From Haliclona indistincta (Eukaryota; Porifera; Demospongiae; Haplosclerida; Chalinidae), in contig OZ024785.1 of the NCBI GenBank assembly GCA_964017065.1, forward strand, positions 4,750,588 to 4,814,587: a stretch of DNA of 64,000 bases. Direction: 5' to 3'. Made by a program: the position numbers and the translations under genes. Positions within the stretch are counted from its first letter, which is position 1. Each line of letters begins with the position of its first letter. The notes under the pieces are model-generated. The model was given only the letters and a program-made list of their open reading frames with translations, was not told the DNA's origin and made no database searches. Shown piece by piece: positions 1-10,390 of the stretch.

Positions 1-428
1 TCAGACCCCAGCTGGGTAGGAGCCTGGTGGATCTCCTTTATCTTTGCTGGCTGTATCTCGCTAGTGCTTTCCATCCCTTTCTTCATGTATCCTCGATGGC
101 TGCCAAACAGAAAAGAAGTCCAGGAAGCCCGTGCAAAAGAAATGGCTAAAACCTACTCGAGCGAGTTTGTGAACGAAGACAATTTGACAATCATGGTTAA
201 AACATTTCCTCGTCATATCAAACACATAATGACAAATCTCTCTTTCTTGTTTGTGACTGGTTCTCTGGCGTCTATACTCATCGTGGTTAGCGGTTTGGTT
301 GCTTTTGCTCCAAAGTACTTGGAGTCACAATTCGGACTAACTGCATCAGTGTCGGGTATCATTGTGGGAGCTATCAGCATTCCAAGTGCAGGTATGTCTC
401 CAAAACTACAAATTTATGCTAAACCATC

Positions 429-466
<38 letters not shown>

Positions 467-694
467 TCTCCCTCCCTCCCTCCCTCTCCCTCTCTCTCTC
501 TCCACCACAGGTGCAGGCACTGTTGCAGGTGCACTGCTGATAGCGTTATCAAGGGTCAAAGGTCAGGCTAGGGGCAAGAGGGCAGCACTGTACTCTTGGA
601 TCATCCTCACTCTGGTAGTGCCATCAGTGTTTGTGTTCCTCCTGCGCTGTCCCACACCACAAGTCGCTGGAATCAATGTACCTTACTACAACAA
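1..694 (+). CDS. Organic anion transporter (OATP/SLCO family), two internal exons, partial
   Basis: Two exons of a multi-pass plasma-membrane carrier of the OATP family, which moves bulky organic anions. Exon 1-391 is open from the window edge and starts inside the OATP signature (DPSWVGAWW). It continues through a membrane segment, a charged cytoplasmic loop (NRKEVQEARAKEM) and the conserved stretch SGLVAFAPKYLESQFG. The donor at 392 (gcag|gtatgt) is phase 1. The acceptor at 509-510 (accacag) opens exon 511-694 in matching phase, giving another hydrophobic helix and RCPTPQVAGINVPYY, typical of the start of the large extracellular loop. The donor at 695 is gtgagt. The 5' part lies before the window. 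The later exons, including the Kazal-like loop, were not found and may lie in or beyond the N gap. The family call is firm; the subfamily is not determined. Confidence 0.9.
429..506. repeat. CT-rich microsatellite in an intron
   Basis: An almost pure pyrimidine (CT)n/CCCT tract fills most of the 119-nt OATP intron and runs into the acceptor. It also creates spurious Ser/Leu-rich reading frames. Confidence 0.9.
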
Positions 695-1204
695 GTGAGT
701 GAAACAACCCAAAGCATTCATACGCTTCCTTAGTTAATAACAACTCATGCTCTCTCTTCCCTTGGTAGTAGCTTGTGGTAGTTGCTAATTCACTACTGAT
801 ACTCAGACATTGTGTCTTTAGTATAATAGGCTCATTCACTCATAGTATGTTGATTTTATTTTGCATTCCTAGAATTCTTTGAGGCACTCAGCATTACTGC
901 TGCCTTACTATGGTCTATGTCTGCCCATCTGCTAGACACTTACAATGTCTGAGTGACACACCTTGCATTTTGATAAAGTGCCCTTAGCTTGCTTATCTGA
1001 TCTGCTTTGTCAGAGGTTAGTTATGTTGTGGTCCCAAGCACTGCCTGCTGTAGTCACAGCTGTGGAAGACTTGGAAGTAAAGGCTTGTCTTAGATAACCA
1101 GAGAATGACAATTTTCACAAAAAAATAATTTCCACTTTTTACAATACACATTTACCATTATTAATTTTTTTGTTCAATCTCTACTAACCTACTTTTTATT
1201 ATTA
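695..1204. other. Probable OATP intron, no further feature seen
   Basis: AT-rich sequence following the OATP donor at 695. No convincing exon was found before the gap. Confidence 0.5.
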
Positions 1205-1404
1205 NNNNNNNNNNNNNNNNNNNNNNNNNNNNNNNNNNNNNNNNNNNNNNNNNNNNNNNNNNNNNNNNNNNNNNNNNNNNNNNNNNNNNNNNNNNNNNNN
1301 NNNNNNNNNNNNNNNNNNNNNNNNNNNNNNNNNNNNNNNNNNNNNNNNNNNNNNNNNNNNNNNNNNNNNNNNNNNNNNNNNNNNNNNNNNNNNNNNNNNN
1401 NNNN
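1205..1404. other. Assembly gap of 200 N
   Basis: A run of exactly 200 N, the usual placeholder for a gap of unknown size. Reading frames crossing it are meaningless. Confidence 0.99.
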
Positions 1405-1970
1405 GTAGGAGATCGATCAAGGTATAGCAACTGATTTTTCATGAGCATAGCTACTGAAAATATTCTGAATTATTTAGATTTCGATGCAACATTTGTGATA
1501 AAAAAGATGCGATACAATCAGAGACACTTAACTCAGAAACAAAACTAGTCTTTTTTCTCTCCCTCTTGTAATTATATTCATATCAATTATAATGAATTTT
1601 AATGATTAATTATCATGAATATTAATATCACACGGTCAGCCAGAATTTTAGTTGAGAGGTCTGACACTTAACGTAGCATACCCGCGTGCAATATCTGTGT
1701 GGAAAGTAACGTGACACGCACGTGAGTAATCACCGTAAATGTGTCCGTAATTTGTTAGTATATTGTCATCAGTTACGTTTGTGGAATGGTGGATAGTTGT
1801 GTTTGTGGATATAATGTCAATCCGCCGAGGCATCTGCATGACCTGCAAAATCCTCTTTCCATACTTTTACAATCATCAACTACTGTGTCCTCCAAAACAC
1901 AACTACCTCTAGCTTTACAACCGTCAATTACTCCATTGGACTAAGCCACCGATGTATATACTTGGGACTT
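1405..1970. other. AT-rich intergenic DNA
   Basis: No coding exon, tRNA or clear repeat boundary was recognised here. Confidence 0.5.
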
Positions 1971-3148
1971 TAGCCTCGTACCCAGGCTCTCGGCGTGGGC
2001 GGTTATTAGATGGTTTTGGCTTTGTTCACCTACTTTGAAACAGGATGTTAATACGTCACATTAATAAATAATAATTATTATATCAATTAATTATCTGTCT
2101 ATAATGCCCACGCATTTACCGCTCTATAAGTATAAGGTGAAATAAAGTTATTCGATCGGTGTAGCAGCGGTAGACTGGTGGAGAATGCAGTGGAGCTTGG
2201 GTTGGAGGTGCTAGTGGTGTGTGGGTTTGGATCTTACCTATGCGTTAGTTTTTAATCTTTTGCCAGCCAATGTTAGCCGCAAGTCTTTTTGAAATATTCT
2301 CGACGAACCTTAGTGGGGGCCATAGGCCCTGTTTAGAACTACAATCCATAGAAAGGGCCAGAGGCCCTGTTTAGAACGACCCTCCCGACGATCCTTAGGC
2401 TTAGCAAGGGTCGAAGGCCTGGTTTAGAATGACCTTCCTGATCCTTAGGCTTAGCAAGGGCTGAAGGCCTTGTTTAGGACGACCTTCCCGACTTTGTGCA
2501 GTTAGGAGAAGGTTTTTAAGGTGTAGGGTTTGGGGTTTAATCGTTACTGTAGCTGTATTAATGTGATAATTATTGGAGGGTGGGACGAGATTACGTAACC
2601 GTTTTAAAGGGGTGAACAAAGCCTATTAGAGAGCCTGGTACGCATTGCTGGTGTATGCATCAGATTTGAAAAGCGGGGGCATAATCGAAAGACACCGCCC
2701 TCACCCCGCCATTTATAAATTCATGCATTAATGCGAACAACGCTGGAAAGATATTTTTGGGAACCAACCACGCTCAGGCAAGCTGCTGCATCTACTTGGC
2801 CGCTTGTGCAGGTATACACGACCAAATTGTGAGTTATTGGAGAATATGTCTAGACATGAAACACTTACTTTGTCAAAATCAGGACAAAATCGAGAATATT
2901 TGCCACTCATGGCGTTTGATATGGCTCATAATATGTTTCGTTGTGGCATGCTTAGCTGGCCTAAACTCTGCTGCTTCTGTGTTTTTTCAAAACTAACAAT
3001 GAGTATCCTGATATAAACAAGAGTGCACAACATCGACAGTAGTTTACTGTAGTATACGGTGTAACCAGATGGTTACATTCCGTGCATGCGCATGCAATAC
3101 GTATCAGGCTCTCTAGCTAATAGCCAGAGCCTGGGTATGAGGCTAGGT
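1971..3148. repeat. Nested inverted-repeat elements enclosing a SINE
   Basis: The outer ends TAGCCTCGTACCCAGGCTCT (near 1971) and its near-complement AGAGCCTGGGTATGAGGCTA (to 3148) face each other. Inside, GGCTTTGTTCACC (2014) is mirrored by GGTGAACAAAGCC (about 2610-2622). The second end recurs near 6335 next to the same GGAGGGTGGGAC block. Similar TAGCCTCG...CGAGGCTA palindromes occur at 3304-3345 and 9818-9856. I read these as non-autonomous terminal-inverted-repeat elements; target duplications were not resolved. Confidence 0.45.
2130..2560 (+). repeat. tRNA-derived SINE, copy 1
   Basis: A degenerate Pol III box A lies at 2169-2181 and box B (GGTTTGGATCT) at 2224-2234. A tail of repeated ~50-bp units follows, each with a GGCC...GGCC hairpin and CTTAGCAAGGG, ending in TTGTGCAGTTAGGAG. 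The second copy at 4190-4640 has a better box B. The body and tail are shared, so this is one family. Confidence 0.6.
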
Positions 3149-3610
3149 TGGTACATGTATTGAAAAGTATTGAAACAAATTATTGTGAAATAAAAAGTAC
3201 GAATACCAGGTGACTAAAATACCATGAGATTATATGAGAGAAGAGAAATACACGATTAACTTGTTTTCAGTCTGGTATATCCGCCATCTTGTTTTTGTGC
3301 CAACCCAGGCTCTAAATTTTATGGAGCCTGGGGACGAGGCTACTAAGTTGGCCTAACATGTCAGAATGTAAAAATCTCTCAAGAAATAACATCTAAGTGT
3401 GCAATGGCTAGAAAGTACAGGCAAAAACGACCTACCACCCTAGCTATTTTTTGGCTTGAAGACAAATTTTTTCTGGAAACTCTTATTCAGACTTTTGAGT
3501 ATCTGCACCCAGAATTTCTTATAATTATTTTTGTATTGAGGTACATGTGTAGCAGCACTGTATCAGAACAGTTTTTATTATGCAGAGCTATTTGGATCAA
3601 TTGTACTCAC

Positions 3611-4747
3611 CAATGTTGCGGCTTCTCTCATCATTTGCTTTCCTCTTGCTTTCCAAATAGCTGGTATAGTGATCACCCAATCAAAATCAAATGGAGATGG
3701 ATTATATATTCCACTGTTCAAAAGATGATTTATAAGTAGGTTTTTGAGGTGAAGTAGGACAAAAGCAATCACTTCAACCAAGTAGTACTCCTCGCCATCA
3801 AGGGACTGTATTTTCATTCCACGATGGACTTTCTAGTAAGAAAAAGTGAATGTATCATAATATTATGAGGTGCATATGCCTCAGCAAGTATCACTTACAA
3901 CACATGCATGCTTGCATTGTAGTCAGTCAAACAAAGTTTACTTACTGCTTTCATAATGGGCTCATTATGCACCATGCATGTGCAACCATGCAGGAACACA
4001 TAATGAGATCACGAAGTAATAATAGTAGAGAATGACTCAATTAACTTGGTTTAAAACCGTTGCCATGGCAACCACGTGATAACTATGAACAAAATTAATA
4101 CTGACAACTACAGCGGTTTTCGAAGAACTTCCATAAAACATCGAAAAGTGGAAGTCACGTGGCTATCTGTAGACGTGTGGATGTCTTGCACAATCATAAC
4201 CATTTACCACTCTATAAGTCAGGTGAAATAAAGTTAGTTATGCAGTTGATGTAGCAGTGGTAGTCCAGTGGAGAAAGCAATGGAGCTTAGGTTGGAGGTA
4301 CTATTAGTTTGTGGGTTCGAATCTAACTTGCGCCATACTTTTCAATTTTTTTTGCTAGCCGATGTTAGCCACAAGTGTTTTTAGAAACCTTTTCAGCGCT
4401 CCTTAGTGAGGGCCGTAGGCCCTGTTTAGAACGACCCTCCCGACGATCTTTATAGGCTTAGCAAGGGCCGGAGGCCCAGTTTAGAACGACCTTCCCGACG
4501 ATCCGTAGGCTTAGCAAGGCCCGAACGCCCGGTTTAGGACGATTCTTAGGCTTAGGAACGCCCGGTTTAGGACGATCCTCCCGACTTTGGGCAGTTAGGA
4601 GGTTTTTTAAGGTTTAGTCGTTACTGTAGCTGTAGTACTGTAATGTGATAATTAACCCTCGGCGCATGCGCGAGGGTTACAGTACTTCGTTTAATTAACC
4701 CTCGGCGCATGCGCGAGGGTTACGGTACTTGCTTTGTCGTTCGGTCG

Positions 4748-4781
<34 letters not shown>

Positions 4782-7700
4782 TCTGCTACAGAGATCAGCG
4801 ATCGCTTCTACGCGTCAACTAAGGTATGAACAGGCTAAGCATGACCATGGCTTGCAATGTGACTCGTGGATTATGCTAAAATGCTTTCGTTCTCGAGTTA
4901 TGGCTGGCTCACCTTGACGGTTGGCCGTCTTTGACCTCTCTGACGACAAAAGCGCCCATAGTTGACTACCTAGGTACTTGTAGATTCCATCTAAACTGCA
5001 AGACAACTCTGGGGGTGCGTAGACATCTCAAGAAAAAGCCTATCCAGACATGCCAAGGGTTTGATTTAGACAAGAGTGAGATGCTAATTAATATTCATTA
5101 GAATATTAATATTCGTTAAAATCAATTAATATTCATTAAAATCAATTAATATTCATTATAAATTATTATAATTAACGTGGGTGCGGTAAAGTCCGAAGGG
5201 GTGTGGCAGTCCGGTCCATGTCGTGTCGTCACTTAGTCAGGCTTGGCCTGTCTACATGTAGCTATTCGCGTTTATTCTTTCTATCTGTTCATCTATATTC
5301 GCGTGTCTATTCCGTGAAACGCGAATAGACAGGCCACGCCTGACTACTCGTCCTGTAGTGCGTGAGATTTGTTCTGATTGACTCCCTTCGGCGTGAGTGC
5401 GTGAGGTAAGCTCTGATTGCGTGAGAATCACGCCGGATGCGTGAGACTTGGTAGGTCTGCCTATCAAGGCCAAGAGCAATGGCTACCTACTCAGTGTTCA
5501 CGGTTACGCCCACTTGACACACCTTGTCCTTGTGGTCAGCACGAGGTCAGCACTTTGCTGTCTTCTGGTTAGCAGTGCAATTTTAATAGCAAGCAGGTTT
5601 GCTTTTAGCTGCAAAGCTCCTTCTGCAAACCATAACTAAGGAGCTAACTCTACAATGTGCAACACGCCGAGGGTTTCGTGAAGTCTGTTAATTTGTCATT
5701 CGTTCCTTCGTTCGTTCATTCTGTCCATCGAGCTACAGAGACCATCGCTCACTTCTGAAACTCGGTAAGGGTATGAACAGACTTAGCACGACAATGGCTT
5801 GCAATCTGACTCGTCGATTTTGCTAAAGTGCTTTCGTTCTCGAGTTATGGCTGGCTCACCTTGACGGCCGTCTTTGACCTCTCTGACGACAAAAGCGCCC
5901 ATAGTTGGCTGCCTAGGTACTTGTAGATTCGACAGCTCGGGGGGGGGGTGCGTAGACATCTCAAGAAAAAGCCTATCAAAGCCAAGAGCAATGGCTACCT
6001 ACTCGCGTGTTCACGGTCACGCCCACTTGATACACCTTGTCCTTGTGGTCAGCACTTTGCTGACTTCTGTTTACCAGTACAGTTTCAATAGTAAGCAGGT
6101 TGGCTTTAGCTGCAAGCCTGCAAAGCTCATTCTGAAAGCCATAACTAGTTAGCAGTGCAGTTTCAATAATGGTTACAGCCTAAAGCTAAGCAGGTTGGCA
6201 CTAGTGGTAAACTCCTGCTGCAATCCCCAACTATGGTCTATGGAGCATAGACGCCGAGGGTTTGTGAAATGCGTTCATTATTGCATGGAGGGTGGGACAA
6301 GATGACGTAACCGTTTCAAAAGGGGGTGAACAAAGCCGGACCTGCCCCAGTATGGACATGGTTGTCTCTAAATTCACAACAGTTGAAGTACACCGCATGA
6401 AAATCACGTGATTTGTGTGTGCGCGCGTACAGAATTACTATAAAGGCTTGTTTGTAGCATGGTAGGATAAGCAGTTCCTGGTGGCTCAGTGGTTTGTTGC
6501 GGTTGCCTGTGATGCTAGCGTTCGGGGTTCGATTCCAACTATATGCATATTTTTTTAACAGAAATAATTATTATTAAGTTTTAGTTTGCTTTGCAAGTTG
6601 TGACACTCTTGACGATCCTTAGGAAAGCTACAGGTCCTGTTTAGAACGACTCTCCGACGATCCTTAGGCTTAGCAAGGGCCGAAGGCCCGGTTTAGGACG
6701 CCCCTCCCGACTTTGCGCAGTTAGGAAAAGTTGTTTAGGGTATAGGGTTTAGTAACCAGGCTGACTACAAACAAGTATAGTTCTGAACGCGCAGTTAAAA
6801 AGCTAATTGCACGTGACTTCCGTACTTCAACTGTTGTGAATTTAGAGACACCCGTATGGACATGTCTAACGTGCCCAGTATGGACCAACGTAGGGTGTCC
6901 AATGAAAAAAATTGACATTCACAGATTCAGCGGGCTTGCGTCTCGGAGTGTAGAGTTCGTTAACCTGAACATAGAACGGACAAACAGAGAAGCGCCAAGT
7001 TATTCCTTTTTGCAGGAAAAAATAAAACACCAGAAATAACTGGGCAGAGCTACATTGTAGCTAATCGTAATCAAAATACTTTTTCAAACTACATTCAGCG
7101 CCAAAGCTTAGTTTTGTTGGTGAGGATGCACAGGATCATGCAGTCAAAATTTCCAAGCTCTTCAACGTCACAGCGATCTTCATGCGGTGTATCCAGGCCA
7201 TACATTGAAAGAGGGCGGGGTCTCGAGATGACAACTTGGCTCCAGCGGTTTTGTAAATTGTGCTGTAGCAACCTTAATGCAGATTCTAATTAGTTAGGTA
7301 TCAATACATCTGCACAGCAAGTTTTATGAAGATCATATACTTCCTTCAACAAGCCTTCATAGTGATTCTGTACGCACGCGCACGCATAGAATTATTATTA
7401 AAGCCTCGTCCCGCATTTTGTATGCGGGACAAGACGTCCCGGTCCGGCTTTTAGTAAGTACCCAGTATAGCTGATTTAGAGCCACTTGGCACTTTTAAAT
7501 TTTTTATTTAGAAACATTATCAGTGTAATCTGGACTCACAGATTCTTGAAGGAGATCCATCTTAAAGCATTCAAAGTAGAGATATTTACTCATATCTTCA
7601 CTCTTAATTTTGAGAATTTCCCTTTGAGCTAAGATTCCGAATTTGGAAACTTTTAAAGTGCCGTCAGCTTCATTCTTTTTAAGCAAGACTGCAGTTGGTA

Positions 7701-7830
7701 CACGTTCATGGTCAGGACTTAAAAGAATATTTCCAATTACGTCATCTTCCTTCATCGTGTAAGCTAAAGAACAAAACCCGGTACCAAAGTCAATGGCTGC
7801 TACTTTAGCTCTCCCTGGTGTGGCCGCCAT
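3611..7830 (-). CDS. HSPA12-like Hsp70 family protein, first two exons
   Basis: Two minus-strand exons encode the start of an actin-fold ATPase of the HSPA12 branch of Hsp70. Exon 1 (7830-7540, 97 codons) begins MAATPGRAK and carries the phosphate-1 motif as AAIDFGTGFCSLAYT. It ends ECFKMDLLQES at a strong donor (TCT|gtgagt, phase 0). Exon 2 (3832-3611, 74 codons, acceptor cttactag) continues in phase with KVHRGMKIQSLDG, a helix AFVLLHLKNLL, and WVITIPAIWKARGKQMMREAA, the HSPA12 signature. It ends at ttg|gtgagt, phase 0. The ~3.7-kb intron holds SINEs and hairpin-headed repeats. No exon for the second half of the ATPase was found to the left, where OATP exons lie on the other strand. It may lie in the gap, or the locus may be a fragment. 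Family call firm, intactness unknown. Confidence 0.8.
3833..4189. other. HSPA12-like intron, unique-looking part
   Basis: AT-rich intronic DNA with no repeat or exon recognised before the SINE that starts near 4190. Confidence 0.5.
4190..4640 (+). repeat. tRNA-derived SINE, copy 2
   Basis: Box A TGGTAGTCCAGTGG is at 4258-4271 and box B GGTTCGAATCT, a near-consensus match, at 4314-4324. The tail repeats the CTTAGCAAGGGCCGGAGGCCC-type units and ends with GGGCAGTTAGGAGG and TCGTTACTGTAGCTGTA, as in copy 1. Confidence 0.75.
4656..5690 (+). repeat. Hairpin-headed repeat, CCTCGGCG family, copy A
   Basis: Two CCTCGGCGCATGCGCGAGG palindromes (4656-4676 and 4699-4719) head the unit. Then come TTACGGTACTTG, a (TCTG)n run, a conserved body (TACAGAGATCAGCGATC, CTCGAGTTATGGCTGGCTCACC) and the distal mark GCCGAGGGTTTCGTGAA near 5666. 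A second hairpin based on ATTCGCGTTT sits at about 5236-5345. No open frame is conserved between copies, so it is probably non-autonomous. Confidence 0.6.
5691..6290 (+). repeat. Hairpin-headed repeat, copy B (head missing)
   Basis: It follows copy A head to tail. It has an (ATTC/GTTC)n run, the same CTCGAGTTATGGCTGGCTC body and the GACGCCGAGGGTTTGTGAAA end, but lacks the palindromic head. Confidence 0.6.
6350..6860 (+). repeat. SINE copy 3 inside a foldback
   Basis: Box A (GGTGGCTCAGTGG, 6480-6492) and box B (GGTTCGATTCC, 6526-6536) are near consensus. They are followed by the shared tail (CTTAGCAAGGGCCGAAGGCC, 6665 onward). The unit is bracketed by TCTCTAAATTCACAACAGTT (about 6367) and its exact complement (about 6829-6848). 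The tRNA head differs from copies 1 and 2, so this is a second subfamily with the same tail. Confidence 0.65.
7248..7345 (+). repeat. Dispersed ~98-bp repeat, also at 19045-19143
   Basis: GTAAATTGTGCTGTAGCAAC through AGCAAGTTTTATGAAG and CATACTTCC is shared with about 19045-19143 at high identity. Function unknown. Confidence 0.6.
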
Positions 7831-8022
7831 AAGTTCGTACTATGAAAGCGTCTCTGGCGCGCTGCCATAGTTACCACACGTGATACATACAGTGAGTATA
7901 ATAATAATAATTATTATTACTATTATTGTTTCTATGGTTACAATAGACCACGCGCGCTGTTTGGCTGTCGCGCTGAATTCGGATGAAGTGGTATGTCGTG
8001 CTGTGGCTATTGTCTCATCAAG
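7831..8022. promoter_or_regulatory. Putative bidirectional promoter
   Basis: 192 bp separates two diverging start codons, the HSPA12-like gene to the left and an unknown exon to the right. It holds a CACGTG-type E-box, an ATAATAATTATTAT block and CpG-rich stretches. The role is inferred only from the head-to-head layout. Confidence 0.35.
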
Positions 8023-8327
8023 ATGGATTATCAGCGCCAAGGAAGGCATGAAACAGGAAGTCCGAAGCATCATCGGGCTAATCATCAGACTACAGTACCA
8101 AGGAAGTCTACAGGACAACGCCAGGTGGAAGCTGAAATGAAAGAATACAACTATCAGAAATTAATACCCCGGGGAGCGCCAGGGTACACAATTCGCTTGG
8201 AAGGTAGCCCACCAAAGGTGCCAATGGTGGGGAAACATGAGAACCATACCGCAACAACGCAAAATATCAAAGATTCATGGAAGCCTAGTAAACTAATGGA
8301 CTCTACTGAATCTTTGCACTCGTGCAG
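8023..8327 (+). CDS. Unknown protein, first exon, divergent from the HSPA12-like gene
   Basis: An open frame begins at 7993, with a second start at 8023 (aagATGGAT), and runs to a strong donor at 8328 (tgcag|gtacgt). The ~101-residue product is hydrophilic: MDYQRQGRHETGSPKHHRAN, then EMKEYNYQKLIPRGAPG and LEGSPPKVPMVGKHENH, ending STESLHSC. There is no signal peptide, membrane segment or recognised domain. No later exon was identified. The donor and the shared promoter support a real first exon; the function is unknown. Confidence 0.35.
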
Positions 8328-8609
8328 GTACGTTGAATCATGTCTATACCATTAGTACAGTGTTCCTCACGAAGCGAGGGAATAATTGTGTGCTTGACAA
8401 TTTGCTTGATTTCTCTAGAATCATTTGTCCTAGAGTTATGATGTATGTGTCATTTCGATCCTCTACAGTAGCTACACTGGGTGCTCGCAACTAATTAATA
8501 TTCACGGCGCTGCGCGTTGCTATGGTCAGTGTTTCTGGAAAACTAATTTACTAAAGCAGCAGACAGAGTGATATTAGCAGTATAGTAAGTGCGTCTGGAT
8601 AGCTACACA

Positions 8610-8750
8610 AAAAAGAAGTGTATTGTGAGAACCGAACCGTGAACGTTTGGACTACAAGCCACCGTACTAAACCGCTGAGCCACCGGAACCTACTGACCAG
8701 TCCTTGCTACAAACAAGCCTTTATAGTGATTGAGTACGCGCGCGCATGTA
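8610..8750 (-). repeat. tRNA-derived SINE, copy 4 (minus strand)
   Basis: Read on the minus strand, box A (GGTGGCTCAGCGGT) lies at 8684-8671 and box B (GGTTCGGTTCTC) at 8638-8627. The upstream block, read on the plus strand as GCTACAAACAAGCCTTTATA near 8706, also precedes copy 3, so the family extends 5' of the tRNA head. Confidence 0.6.
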
Positions 8751-8759
8751 GATACCAAA

Positions 8760-9320
8760 GGCGGCTTGTGCACGTGACGTACCCATGACGCCATTATTAG
8801 ACCTTTTACCCGGCCTGAGAGCTGGAATGTTGCGATAATCAATTTATACGTGACGTCATGGCTGGAGCACATTCTTCCATCATTTTGTTACGTTATTACA
8901 TTGTGGCATGCAATAGGAAAAACAGCGTTTTGCGTAACTGTGTAGTTCTGCAATGCGGCCGAATATTCTAATTCTACTGATGTCCATGGAAAGTTGAAAA
9001 CTTACTCTACACAACCCTGAAGAAAACGAGCAGCAAACTCATCCAGAAGCCGAGTTACATGCAATGCTGGCAAACAAGTAGGTGACGGTCGTAATAATGA
9101 CTGTTTGCTAGCACGCACAGCTGATATCACAGTCATTACCGGTTTGTTAACCAGTGTGCTGTCATGGGTGGATAGTATTTCAATAGAATGGATGATGACT
9201 GAAACACGGCAGTGCTTGTAATCAACAAAGGTGTGGTTATAACTTGTAATCCTAATCGTCGTCCATTCTAATTGAACTCTTCAACGAGCTTGCAATTGTT
9301 GGAGACAACATCAGTGCTGA
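8760..9320. other. Intergenic DNA, nothing recognised
   Basis: No exon or repeat boundary was recognised in this stretch. Confidence 0.5.
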
Positions 9321-9479
9321 TTCTAGCAGCTGACCCTCTCCACGCCTACAGATAATTGGGTGGATGGCGGGAGAGTAGTCTCGTCCCCAGACCCCGGCCA
9401 CCCCTTCCGCTTTGCTTGGTAGGGGGTCTGGTTAAATGAAGGCAAATTCCTGGTTCTGTGACGTTTCATTCTCAGAAAA

Positions 9480-9817
9480 ATGAAATACCAATCAGATTGC
9501 AGTATTTCCCAAAATTCACATGACCTGCACGCGACGACCACTTGCATTGATCATGGCTTACCCAAGGAATGCTATCATGGAATCGATATCAAAGAGCACC
9601 GAACAACAATTGGATATTCATGTTCATTGGCTGCTCAGCAAGGAGTCGCTGTCAATTTCGTAGCGGAGCGAGACGTGTTTATTTCTCTTCCCACAGGCGC
9701 TGGGAAGTTTCTTTGCTACCTAGTCCTACCAAGTATCTTCAACTTGCTTCGTAACAGTAAATCTAGCATGGTTATAGTGGTGTGTCTTTTGAAGAGCTTG
9801 ATAGAAGACCAGGTAGC
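9480..9817 (+). pseudogene. RecQ-type DEAD-box helicase fragment
   Basis: The frame contains NFVAERDVFISLPTGAGKF, then LCYLVLPSIFNLLR, MVIVV, LLKSLIEDQV. This is the order of motifs 0-Ia of RecQ helicases, which unwind DNA with ATP. The Walker A ends GAGKF where the family needs GK(S/T), so nucleotide binding should be lost. Only ~60 residues of helicase remain. A 39-bp palindrome interrupts the sequence right after DQV, and the piece lies between inverted repeats. I read it as a dead captured fragment, not a gene. Confidence 0.65.
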
Positions 9818-9856
9818 TAGCCTCGTCCCCAGGCTCTGAGCCTGGGGACGAGGCTA
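9818..9856. mobile_element. 39-bp perfect palindrome with a 10-bp imperfect flanking duplication
   Basis: TAGCCTCGTCCCCAGGCTC is followed by its complement with no spacer beyond one base. It is flanked by ACCAGGTAGC on the left and ACCAGATAGC on the right, which looks like a 9-10 bp target duplication. It is a miniature relative of the TAGCCTCG ends at 1971-3148. Confidence 0.55.
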
Positions 9857-10010
9857 ACCAGATAGCTAATTATTATGCACATGATTTTGCGCGTGATAAT
9901 TACGTCACGGAACCAGGAATTTGCCTTCATTTAATCAGACCCTCGTACCAAGCAAACCGGAAGGGGTGGGGTCTGGGGACGAGACTAGCGGGAGAGGGTC
10001 TAGCAAACAT

Positions 10011-10241
10011 TGTCATTCATCGAATTTTTATGAATAATAATGAATTAAACCGCATTACGTAATCGTGTAATTATAGTATCCAACCATAGCTCACACACGC
10101 CGCCATCTTGAAATGATATTCATAATGTAAATACTTCATTCTACAAGCCATTAACCTGTTAATATAATTGGACAGATTTCGTTCAACTATATTCACGACG
10201 AATCTGATTGGTCAGTTGAAAACTATGAATGACAATGTTTG
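10011..10241. other. AT-rich DNA between two inverted-repeat elements
   Basis: It contains ATTGTCATTCAT... and its inverse ATGAATGACAATGTTTGCTAGACC, suggesting a small further foldback. No coding signal was seen. Confidence 0.35.
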
Positions 10242-10390
10242 CTAGACCCTCTCCCGCTGGTAGGTATAAAACGCAGAACGTGGAATGGAATGGAAAGCGG
10301 AATGGAATATGGAATGGAACGCCAAACGGTAAAAAACCCTGAAGGACACTTGTTCAGCTTGAATCATAGCCTAGAGCTCACTTCTATATC
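10242..10390 (-). repeat. Repeat copy whose paralogue was hit by the RT element
   Basis: On the minus strand this runs AAGTGTCC, then TTTACCGTTTGGCGTTCC, ATTCCATATTCCATTCCG, TTTTATACCTACC and CTCTCC. The same order is found at 15060-15150 joined to 18522-18640, which are the two flanks of the RT element. It therefore serves as an unoccupied reference copy. Confidence 0.75.

Larger units (their letters stand above)
9325..10010. repeat. Inverted repeats enclosing a helicase fragment
   Basis: The left arm (about 9325-9464) runs from GACCCTCTCC through GTCTCGTCCCCAGACCCC to CTGGTTCTGTGACGT. The right arm (about 9902-10010) is its complement at high identity. The ~440-bp centre contains a RecQ-like coding fragment, as expected for a foldback that captured host sequence. 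Confidence 0.6.

Noticed and set aside
362..571. Ser/Leu-rich frames through 430-510
   Set aside because: CT microsatellite read in frame; the real exon stops at 391.
1161..1448. Open frames across the N run
   Set aside because: Composed almost entirely of unknown bases.
4656..4719. Treating the CCTCGGCG palindromes as transcription terminators
   Set aside because: They are heads of a dispersed repeat in a eukaryotic genome, not followed by T runs and found in several unrelated places.
6477..6540. A functional tRNA gene
   Set aside because: Boxes A and B are present, but there is no full acceptor stem pairing, and the unit continues into a shared repeat tail, so it is a SINE head.
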